Shown here: one piece after another, positions 1-6,088 of the stretch | Position numbering within the stretch: the stretch's first letter is position 1 | How the letters are laid out: each line of letters opens with the position of its first letter | DNA from: Candidatus Aminicenantes bacterium UBA647 | GTDB taxonomy: Bacteria > Acidobacteriota > Aminicenantia > UBA2199 | NCBI GenBank assembly: GCA_002299555.1 | Contig: DBOL01000114.1 | Coordinates: 1-6,875, forward strand | Direction: 5' to 3' | Length of the DNA: 6,875 nucleotides | The notes under the pieces: model-generated | Told to the model about the DNA's origin: nothing | Databases searched by the model: none | What the model saw: the letters and a program-made list of their open reading frames with translations, nothing else | Position numbers and translations under genes: made by a program

Positions 1-1
1 A

Positions 2-951
2 AATGCAGATAACTTTCCTGAACTTTATTATTCAAAACTTAAAAAATTCAAACCGGTTAAACTTACTGATCTTTCGAAGCAGATAAGCAAATTTAAACTG
101 GCAACTAAGGAAAAAATAAGCTGGAATAGCAAAGATGGCGCTGAAATTACCGGTGTCCTGATAAAACCTGCTGATTTTGATCCCAAAAAAAATATCCCTT
201 ATTTGTGATCATTCACGGAGGTCCGACCGGAATTTCCTATCCACAAAAATTTGATCGTTACAATACCTACTATCCTATTGAACAATGGGCAGCTAAAGGA
301 GCAGTGTTCCTGGAACCAAATTACAGGGGAAGTGCAGGGTTTGGTTATAATTTCAGGAAACTGAATTACAGGAACCTGGGTGTTGGAGATTACTGGGATG
401 TGATCTCCGGAGTTGATTATCTGATCAGCCTGGGGTTTGTAGATAAAGACAGGATTGCTTCCATGGGATGGAGCCAGGGTGGTTATATATCAGCATTTAT
501 TACTACTTACAGCGACCGCTTTAAGGCAGTTTCTGTAGGTGCCGGAATATCTGATTGGGTAACATACTATTATCGAACTGACATTACACCTTTTACTATT
601 CATTATCTGGGAGCTACACCGTGGAAGGATCCTGAGATCTATAAAAAAACCAGCCCGATGACTCATATAAATAATGCAAAAACACCTACTCTGATCCAGC
701 ATGGTGAATTTGACCGGAGAGTTCCGACAACCAATGCTTATAAGCTTTACCGGGGCCTTCAGGATCGAGGCATCCCCTCTAAACTTATTATTTATAAGGG
801 ATTCGGGCATGGAATCAGCAAACCTAAAGAAAAACTGGCAGTTCTGACCCATAACTGGAACTGGTTTAATAAGTACATATATGGGGAAGAACCAAAAGAA
901 GAAAAGTTTGAAGAAGAGAAAGAAAAAAGTGAAAAGAATAAAAGGGATTGA
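2..951 (+). CDS. S9-family serine peptidase (prolyl oligopeptidase type), C-terminal part; 5' end off window and frame broken at an A8 run
   Basis: Serine peptidase expected to cleave short peptides, often dipeptides or peptides after proline. Only the end of the propeller and the alpha/beta-hydrolase domain are visible. Codons from position 2 read as a typical S9 segment (KLTDLSKQ, then SWNSKDGAEITGVLIKPADFDP) until a TGA at 206-208. The same protein continues in the -1 frame as YPLFVIIHGGPTG, so one base appears lost in the A8 run at 185-192. Downstream the catalytic set is complete: nucleophile Ser in GWSQGG (codon 472-474), Asp in HGEFDRRVP (712-714) and His in GFGHG (808-810). HGGP at 211-222 fits the oxyanion-hole region. 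The protein ends in a Lys/Glu-rich tail (about 886-948). A GTG at 205 could serve as a start only for a fragment beginning inside the hydrolase core, which is unlikely to be native. The tricorn gene follows 76 bases later, probably in the same operon. Family assignment is firm; substrate specificity is not determined, and whether the gene is functional is open. Confidence 0.85.
185..192 (+). other. Frame break at an A8 homopolymer in the S9 peptidase gene
   Basis: Eight A follow CCC. With nine A the reading would run DPKKKYPLFVIIHGGP without interruption, the expected S9 sequence. With eight it reaches TGA at 206. The upstream frame reads A_AAA_AAT at 187-193, which has the X_XXY_YYZ layout of a -1 ribosomal slippery site, and A runs of this length also favour RNA polymerase slippage. 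A sequencing or assembly deletion, or a true mutation, are the simpler explanations. No obvious stimulatory hairpin was seen just downstream. Confidence 0.8.
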
Positions 952-966
952 CGTTGAGAACTTTAC

Positions 967-999
967 AGAGATTGTCATGAGGGATAATAGAGATTGTCA
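967..999. repeat. Pair of 11-base direct repeats (AGAGATTGTCA), 22 bases apart, between the S9 and tricorn genes
   Basis: AGAGATTGTCA occurs at 967-977 and again at 989-999, a start-to-start distance of 22 bases or about two helical turns, so both copies would face the same side of the DNA. They lie in the 76-base gap, 29 bases before the tricorn start codon. This is the layout of a tandem binding site for a regulator, but no protein is known for it. Chance or a small local duplication cannot be excluded. No convincing sigma-70 promoter or terminator hairpin was seen in this gap, so read-through from the S9 gene is likely. Confidence 0.45.
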
Positions 1000-1015
1000 C
1001 TATAAATTTTATTTC

Positions 1016-1023
1016 AAGGAGGG
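1016..1023 (+). promoter_or_regulatory. Ribosome binding site that fixes the tricorn start
   Basis: AAGGAGGG ends four bases before ATG 1028 (six bases counted from the AAGGAG core). This near-perfect Shine-Dalgarno site, followed by a codon run giving a signal peptide, selects 1028 over the in-frame ATG at 881, which lies inside the upstream gene and would add 49 Lys-rich residues. Confidence 0.85.
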
Positions 1024-1027
1024 TTCC

Positions 1028-4000
1028 ATGGTTAACATAAAAAAAGTAATTGTGATATCCGTTTTTATGCTGTTCTATTTTCACATAATGGGAGCATCAA
1101 AATCCACACTGATGCTGACTCAACCGGCTGTGAGCAAAACCCACATTGCCTTCAGCTATGCTAATGATCTGTGGGTGACCGATCTGGATGGTTCCAACTA
1201 CAGGCGCTTAACTTCCGCAGCCGGAATGGAAACCAATCCTTTTTTCTCACCTGATGGTAAATATTTAGCATTCAGTGGCAATTATGACGGTAATATCGAT
1301 GTATACCTGATCCCGGTTGAAGGGGGAATTCCCAGGAGATTAACATGGCATCCGATTCGTGATTTGGTCAGAGGATTCTCTTTTGACGGGAAGAGTGTTA
1401 TTTTCGCATCAAACAGAAATTCAGCCAACAGAGGACGGGCAAAGTTATTTTCAGTATCCAAACAAGGGGGCTATCCGAAAGCTTTGGAAATACCATTCGC
1501 CAATAAATTCACCAATAGTCCTGATGGCCAATTCATTGCTTATGTGCCTTACTCTGAAGTATATAATCAATGGAAGCACTACCGCGGAGGAACACATACG
1601 CAAATATGGATCTTCTCCACTAAAACAAAAAATATCATTAAAATTCCACAACCCGAAGGGCGATGCAATGATACCGATCCCTTCTGGGTCAAAAATAAGA
1701 TCTTCTTCCGTTCCGACCGGAATGGAGAATTTAATTTGTTCTTTTACCATACTAAGACCAAAAAAATAACTCAGCTGACCAAACATACGGATTTTCCAAT
1801 TCTTGGTATTCATGCCGGCGGGGGCAACCTCGTTTATGAACAGGCCGGCAGATTAGTTCGCTTCAATTCTTCTAAGAATTCATTTGACCCCCTGGCCATA
1901 AACATCAACACGGATCTAAAAGAGGTCAGGTCTCGTTATAGCAGCAACCCACGATTTATCCGTTCCGCTGATATCTCCCCGAGTGGTGCCCGTGCCGTAT
2001 TCGGATATCGTGGAGAAGTGGTCACTGTACCGGCAAAAAAAGGTGATCCCAGAAATTTCACCAACACCGTTGCTGTACACGAGCGGTTTCCCGCCTGGTC
2101 ACCTGATGGAAAATCTATAGCGTATTTTTCTGATGCAGGTAGTGTATACCAGCTGATAATTGCCCCTCAGAATGGTCAGGGAGCTACTAAAACTTATAAA
2201 ATTCCCGGTGCCGGTTTTTATACTAATATTACCTGGGCACCCGATAACAAAAAACTCTGTTTTACAGATAACGCCCGTAACATTTTCTGGATGGATATTA
2301 ACACCGGGAAGATCATTGAAATTGACAGCGAACCCCATTATGTACCGGGAACTTATGGTACAATGACTGGAAAATGGTCACATGATTCCAATTTGATCAC
2401 TTATCACCTGAACAATACAGCAGAGATGAGCCAAGTGTATGTCTATTCGTTAAAAACAAAAAAATCCAGACTCCTTACCGATGGATTAAGTGATATTTCC
2501 GAACCGGTCTTTGATCCGGGTGGTAAATATCTTTACTTCCTTGTATCTACTGATGCAGGTCCGATAAAACATTGGTTTGATATGTCAAATTCAGATAAAC
2601 AGATGAGCAGTTCCATTTATTTATCAACCCTGCAAAAAGAGACTATTTCCCCGTTTGCAAAAGAGAGTGACGAAGAAACAGGAAAAAAAAAGGAAAAAGA
2701 CCCTCAAAAAAAAGAAAAAGAAAAAAGCAAAAAAGAGAAGAATAAACCTGAACTGAAGATCGATTTCACAGATCTGGAAAAACGTATCGTTGCTCTACCG
2801 ATACCTAAGGGGATCTACTTCGATTTACAGATCGGGAAAAGTGGTGAAATATACTATCTGGAATATGATAACGAGAAGCAAATCAGTACTTTACACATGT
2901 ACAACCTGAAAAAAAGGAAGGATGAGGTTCTGGGCTCTGGTATTCGCTCCTATCAACTATCCGGAGATAATAAAAAAATGCTGATCCATTTTACTAAAGG
3001 GTGGGCGATTCTCCCGGCAGGAAAAATCAAACCCGGCAAGGGGATGCTGGCTACTTCAGGAATATCAGTTAAGGTCGATCCCAGTGCTGAATGGCCTCAG
3101 ATCTTTAATGAGGCCTGGCGGATAAATCGAGATTATTTTTATGATCCTAATATGCATGGGGCAGACTGGAAATTTCTTCATAAAAAATACAGCCGCTTTC
3201 TACCCCACTTGAGCTGCAGACAGGATCTGAACCGATTGATCCAGTGGTTGTGTAGTGAACTGGGTGTGGGCCATCATCGTGGTGGTGGTGGTGAATTTAT
3301 TGATCGTTCCAAGTTTATCCCCGGCGGATTGCTGGGTGCAGATTTTGAGATCGTTAAGAACCGTTATCAATTTAAAAAGGTTTACGGTGGATTAAATTGG
3401 AATCCTGATCTTCGGTCACCCCTGACAGAACCTGGGGTGAATGTAATATCCGGTGAATTCCTCCTGAAGATCAATGACATGGACCTTAATTATCCTGACA
3501 ATATATTTAAATATTTTGAGGCCACAGCAGGCAAGATCGTAGAATTAACTATAGGATCTGATCCAAACGGAACCAAAATCAGAAAAGTGAAAATTGTCCC
3601 GGTAAGAAGTGAATATTCATTGCGGAACAGAGACTGGGTTGAAAAAAACCTGGCGTATGTGACAAAAAAGACCAATGGAAAGGTTGCCTATGTATACGTT
3701 CCCAACACAGCAGGGAGGGGGCATACTTACTTTAAAAGATACTTTTATCCTCAATCGAACAGAGATGCAATCATCGTGGATGAGAGGTTTAATGGCGGTG
3801 GACAAGTTGCCGATTATTATATCGATATGTTAAAAAAAGAATACACCTGCAGTTGGGCTTATCGTTACGGGATGGATCAGCACTCACCCTCATCCTCCAT
3901 TCTGGGGCCCAAAGTTTTATTGATCAATGAACAGGCTGGATCCGGTGGAGATCTTTTCCCCTGGATGTGGCGACAATCCAAATTGGGGAAAATAATAGGT

Positions 4001-4285
4001 ACACGGACCTGGGGCGGCCTGGTAGGAGTTCTCGGTTATCCCGTTCTAATGGATGGAGGCCGTATTACAGCACCAAACGTAGGCTTCTGGACAGAGGAAG
4101 AGGGATTCTCTGTTGAGAATGAAGGGGTTGCACCGGATATTAAAGTGGAACAAACTCCCAAACTAATGATCGAAGGAAAAGATCCGCAGCTCGACCGTGC
4201 AATTGCAGAGATCATGAAGGAACTGAAAAAGAATCCTCCGTTAAAACGGAAACGTCCCCCATTCCCGATCCGTGTAAAAAAATAA
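1028..4285 (+). CDS. Secreted tricorn-type protease (S41 family, two beta-propellers plus PDZ)
   Basis: Large protease of 1085 aa, close to the usual tricorn length, expected to cut peptides into short oligopeptides. Residues 1-25 (MVNIKK then a hydrophobic stretch ending near MGAS) look like an export signal, so it probably acts in the periplasm. Residues about 30-310 form a first WD40/PD40-type propeller (repeats such as NPFFSPDGKYLAFS). About 325-665 form a second (FPAWSPDGKSIAYF). This one is interrupted at 547-577 by a Lys/Glu-rich linker just before IDFTDLEKRIVALPIP. About 680-755 is the helical C1 part, about 760-850 a PDZ domain (SPLTEPGVNVISGEFLLKIN) and 855-1070 the S41 core (VDERFNGGG, RTWGGLVG). 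Likely catalytic residues are His749 in GVGHH, Ser972 in AGSGGD and Glu1030 in ENEGVAPD. These sit at near-constant offsets from the archaeal His746/Ser965/Glu1023 (numbers from memory). The archaeal Ser745 position is Gly here. Together with the S9 peptidase upstream it would form a peptide-degradation pair. Start chosen from the strong Shine-Dalgarno site at 1016-1023. Confidence 0.93.
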   Translation: MVNIKKVIVISVFMLFYFHIMGASKSTLMLTQPAVSKTHIAFSYANDLWVTDLDGSNYRRLTSAAGMETNPFFSPDGKYLAFSGNYDGNIDVYLIPVEGGIPRRLTWHPIRDLVRGFSFDGKSVIFASNRNSANRGRAKLFSVSKQGGYPKALEIPFANKFTNSPDGQFIAYVPYSEVYNQWKHYRGGTHTQIWIFSTKTKNIIKIPQPEGRCNDTDPFWVKNKIFFRSDRNGEFNLFFYHTKTKKITQLTKHTDFPILGIHAGGGNLVYEQAGRLVRFNSSKNSFDPLAININTDLKEVRSRYSSNPRFIRSADISPSGARAVFGYRGEVVTVPAKKGDPRNFTNTVAVHERFPAWSPDGKSIAYFSDAGSVYQLIIAPQNGQGATKTYKIPGAGFYTNITWAPDNKKLCFTDNARNIFWMDINTGKIIEIDSEPHYVPGTYGTMTGKWSHDSNLITYHLNNTAEMSQVYVYSLKTKKSRLLTDGLSDISEPVFDPGGKYLYFLVSTDAGPIKHWFDMSNSDKQMSSSIYLSTLQKETISPFAKESDEETGKKKEKDPQKKEKEKSKKEKNKPELKIDFTDLEKRIVALPIPKGIYFDLQIGKSGEIYYLEYDNEKQISTLHMYNLKKRKDEVLGSGIRSYQLSGDNKKMLIHFTKGWAILPAGKIKPGKGMLATSGISVKVDPSAEWPQIFNEAWRINRDYFYDPNMHGADWKFLHKKYSRFLPHLSCRQDLNRLIQWLCSELGVGHHRGGGGEFIDRSKFIPGGLLGADFEIVKNRYQFKKVYGGLNWNPDLRSPLTEPGVNVISGEFLLKINDMDLNYPDNIFKYFEATAGKIVELTIGSDPNGTKIRKVKIVPVRSEYSLRNRDWVEKNLAYVTKKTNGKVAYVYVPNTAGRGHTYFKRYFYPQSNRDAIIVDERFNGGGQVADYYIDMLKKEYTCSWAYRYGMDQHSPSSSILGPKVLLINEQAGSGGDLFPWMWRQSKLGKIIGTRTWGGLVGVLGYPVLMDGGRITAPNVGFWTEEEGFSVENEGVAPDIKVEQTPKLMIEGKDPQLDRAIAEIMKELKKNPPLKRKRPPFPIRVKK

Positions 4286-4328
4286 GCAATTTTACTTAAA
4301 ACTATTACTTGAACTGACTGTGGTCGAT

Positions 4329-4341
4329 TTTGTGTCACAAA
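4329..4341. promoter_or_regulatory. Short palindrome TTTGTG-T-CACAAA downstream of the tricorn gene
   Basis: Two perfect 6-base arms (4329-4334 and 4336-4341) flank a single T. The centre is too tight to make a good RNA hairpin, so a dimeric DNA-binding protein site is more plausible than a terminator. It lies about 160 bases before the predicted start of TolC transcription. No specific regulator is implied, and a 13-base palindrome can occur by chance. Confidence 0.3.
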
Positions 4342-4396
4342 TGGTCCCGTTTGACAAGGGAGAATTTAATTTAAAACAAAATAAACGTTCGTATTA

Positions 4397-4422
4397 GGAC
4401 ATTAACTGTCCGTTTCCGGACA
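4397..4422. promoter_or_regulatory. Overlapping inverted repeats, candidate activator binding site for the sigma-54 promoter
   Basis: Three arms lie in a row: GGACA (4397-4401), TGTCCG (4407-4412) and CGGACA (4417-4422). The middle arm pairs perfectly with either neighbour, giving a 15-base palindrome (5-base arms, 5-base spacer) and a 16-base palindrome (6-base arms, 4-base spacer). The two GGACA copies are 21 bases apart, about two helical turns. The set sits roughly 80-105 bases upstream of the predicted sigma-54 start, the normal place for an NtrC-type enhancer-binding protein. If transcribed from further upstream, the same arms could form two mutually exclusive small RNA hairpins. The binding protein is inferred, not shown. 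Confidence 0.55.
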
Positions 4423-4444
4423 ATTCAAGTATTGCAATCCTGCT

Positions 4445-4450
4445 TATAAT
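4445..4450 (+). promoter_or_regulatory. Possible sigma-70 -10 box (TATAAT)
   Basis: A perfect TATAAT hexamer, with a start expected near 4457. The -35 region is poor: the best candidates at 4423-4429 (ATTCAA or TTCAAG) have only a partial match and a short spacer, and no exact TGnTATAAT extended element is present. It could be a weak housekeeping promoter for the TolC gene, or just chance in AT-rich DNA. Confidence 0.3.
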
Positions 4451-4475
4451 GTAAATAACTAAAGGAATTCCATCT

Positions 4476-4491
4476 TGGAATGAAATTTGCA
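4476..4491 (+). promoter_or_regulatory. Sigma-54 (-24/-12) promoter for the TolC-family gene
   Basis: The sequence reads TTGG-AATG-AAAT-TTGCA. The invariant GG (4477-4478) and GC (4489-4490) are separated by exactly ten bases, and the -12 side is a full TTGCA. It departs from the TGGCACG-N4-TTGCW consensus only where the two C of GGCAC are A and T. Transcription should start near 4502, leaving a leader of only about 14 bases that holds the Shine-Dalgarno site. Sigma-54 promoters need an ATP-dependent activator, for which the inverted repeats at 4397-4422 are the candidate site. An NtrY-like kinase gene two positions away supports this reading. Confidence 0.72.
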
Positions 4492-4506
4492 TTTAAGAAT
4501 CTATAG

Positions 4507-4512
4507 AAGGAG
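4507..4512 (+). promoter_or_regulatory. Ribosome binding site of the TolC-family gene
   Basis: AAGGAG lies three bases before ATG 4516 and six before the next in-frame ATG 4519. The spacing to 4519 equals that of the tricorn gene, so the second Met may be the true start. The protein changes by one residue only. Confidence 0.75.
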
Positions 4513-4515
4513 AAT

Positions 4516-6072
4516 ATGATGAAGAATATTTTATTACTAGTTTTATGTATGATCATTTTTACAGATTCTTTGGTTTCTACAAATACAAAGATCAATTTAA
4601 AGTTACAGGATAGTATAACCTATGCGCTGAAAAACAATATTGATCTTAAAATCCAGATGCTTGACTATAATATCAGTAATAAAGATGTATCTTCTAGAAA
4701 AGCTCTATTTATTCCTACTTTGTTGCTTAATATGGACACAACTAAAACTAAAAACCCATCTTCTTCTTTACTGGATGGAGCTGAGATTTCAGAGTTTCAA
4801 TCAATAGCTTTTGATATTGGGCTTAAACAAAATTTGCCTTTTGGAGGATATGCCAGTTTATATTTCAAAGAAAATAGAAATGAAACAAATAATAGTTTTG
4901 CTAATTTAAATCCACAATTTAATGCCTTGATGCAGTTTAGCCTGAGTCAACCTCTACTCAAAGGTTTTGGCAGCAAAGTTACTAGAAAAAACATTCTTAT
5001 ATCAATACAAACTAATAAAAGTTCATTTTTCAGATTAAAAGAAAAAGTGTTGGAAACTGTATGTAATGTTGAGAATGCATATTGGGATCTGGTTTATTTC
5101 AGATTATTTTATAAGGTTAAAAAAGAGAGTCTCAAAGCTGCAAAAGATCTGGAATCAATAAATTTGAAAAAATTGAAAGTAGGGATGATCCCGGAATTAG
5201 AAATTTTAATAGCTAAATCTGAAGTTGCAAATAAGCAAAGTGAGATCATTCAAGCTATGTCTTCGATCAGGGATGCTGAAGCGAATCTGATGACTATTAT
5301 GAACATTCATGATGATGAGGAAAAATGGAGAAACAAAATTATACCTGTTGATAATCCGGAGACTGCTTATTCTTATAATATACCTTCAATAGAAGAAGCT
5401 ATCAGCATAGCTAGAAAAAATGACCCATTGATCAAAAGACTTGAACATGAGCTGAAGGGTAAAGGGATAGAGGTGAAATATAGAAAAAATATGATGCTTC
5501 CGGAACTTAATTTTAATTTTAACTACTGGACAACAGGTATTTCCGGTGATGAAATCATTTATGAAGGTAGGGGATTTGACCGCAAACCTGTTAATGTTAT
5601 AAGTAGAAATTTATGGGTCTCGATACAAGACACATTTAAAGCAATTTATAATAACTGGAATATAAGTCTTAATCTAAAAATACCTCTGACATTTAAGGAA
5701 TCAAAAGCTAACTTTGCCATAGCAAAAATGGAATTTAAAAAGGTAGAACTAAATATAAGAAACGCACAACAATCAGCATTAAAAAAAATACATCAATCTC
5801 TGAGAGACGTTCAGACCAATAAGAAAATACTAGAAGCTTATAAAGTATCAAGCAAACTTTCTAAAGCCCAATTTTCCGCAGAAGAAAAGAAATTTAAAGC
5901 AGGGATGAGTACAAATTATAATGTTTTAAAAGCTCAGGAAAATCTTGAAGAAAATAGATCATCAGAGATAAAGGCTATTATAGATCTTAATAAATCGATC
6001 CTGAATCTGCAGAAAAATCTTGGAATACTATTAAAAGAAAAAGGAATTCACTTCAAACCTGAGTCTAATTGA
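4516..6072 (+). CDS. TolC-family outer-membrane efflux protein
   Basis: Outer-membrane channel of an export system, 518 aa, within the usual range for the family. As a trimer such proteins form a barrel and a periplasmic helical tunnel that docks onto an inner-membrane adaptor and pump (ABC or RND). The first 20-23 residues (MMKNILLLVLCMIIF then polar) form a signal peptide with no clear lipobox. Two internal OEP repeats are visible. The first begins at LQDSITYALKNN (about 30-41) and contains the conserved LSQPLLKGFG motif (143-152). The second begins at SIEEAISIARKNDP (about 290) and ends with the long helices around AEEKKFKAGMSTNYNVLKAQE. It has its own predicted sigma-54 promoter upstream. 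No adaptor or pump gene lies in the window: the next gene is on the opposite strand, so the partners must be elsewhere. The coding sequence is clearly more AT-rich than the peptidase genes to the left. The cargo cannot be told from the sequence. Confidence 0.92.
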   Translation: MMKNILLLVLCMIIFTDSLVSTNTKINLKLQDSITYALKNNIDLKIQMLDYNISNKDVSSRKALFIPTLLLNMDTTKTKNPSSSLLDGAEISEFQSIAFDIGLKQNLPFGGYASLYFKENRNETNNSFANLNPQFNALMQFSLSQPLLKGFGSKVTRKNILISIQTNKSSFFRLKEKVLETVCNVENAYWDLVYFRLFYKVKKESLKAAKDLESINLKKLKVGMIPELEILIAKSEVANKQSEIIQAMSSIRDAEANLMTIMNIHDDEEKWRNKIIPVDNPETAYSYNIPSIEEAISIARKNDPLIKRLEHELKGKGIEVKYRKNMMLPELNFNFNYWTTGISGDEIIYEGRGFDRKPVNVISRNLWVSIQDTFKAIYNNWNISLNLKIPLTFKESKANFAIAKMEFKKVELNIRNAQQSALKKIHQSLRDVQTNKKILEAYKVSSKLSKAQFSAEEKKFKAGMSTNYNVLKAQENLEENRSSEIKAIIDLNKSILNLQKNLGILLKEKGIHFKPESN

Positions 6073-6088
6073 AAAGTTAAAAACTCAG
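6059..6088. terminator. Inverted repeat at the junction of two convergent genes, possible weak bidirectional terminator
   Basis: CTGAGT (6059-6064) and ACTCAG (6083-6088) are perfect complements. A further TAA/TTA pairing (6066-6068 with 6077-6079) could extend the stem around an 8-base loop. It spans both stop codons, where a shared terminator would be expected. There is no T run directly after it on either strand, and the stem is short, so function is uncertain. Confidence 0.35.

Noticed and set aside
205..207. GTG as the true start of the S9 peptidase
   Set aside because: Homologous sequence continues upstream in another frame, and a start here would begin inside the hydrolase core without its first strand or the propeller.
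881..1027. In-frame N-terminal extension of the tricorn gene from ATG 881
   Set aside because: It overlaps the end of the S9 gene out of frame, is merely the shadow of that gene's Lys/Glu tail, lacks a proper ribosome binding site, and would bury the signal peptide.
490..1084. Open frames on the - strand opposite the S9 gene and the 951-1028 gap
   Set aside because: They are antisense to a clear coding sequence, their Phe/Leu-rich products mirror the A-rich Lys/Glu codons, and no family is recognised.
1359..1813. Open frames on both strands inside the first tricorn propeller
   Set aside because: They lie in alternative frames of a well-supported gene and have no recognisable domains or ribosome binding sites.
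3279..3291. GGT/GTG microsatellite
   Set aside because: It encodes the four-Gly loop after the catalytic His of the tricorn protease, so coding constraint explains it.
4351..4356. Perfect TTGACA as a sigma-70 -35 box
   Set aside because: No -10-like hexamer occurs at 15-19 bases downstream; TATAAT at 4445 is far too distant.
4344..4360. CCC...GGG hairpin as a terminator of the tricorn gene
   Set aside because: The stem is about five pairs with a bulge and is followed by mixed A/T with no T run. No convincing terminator was found in 4286-4400.
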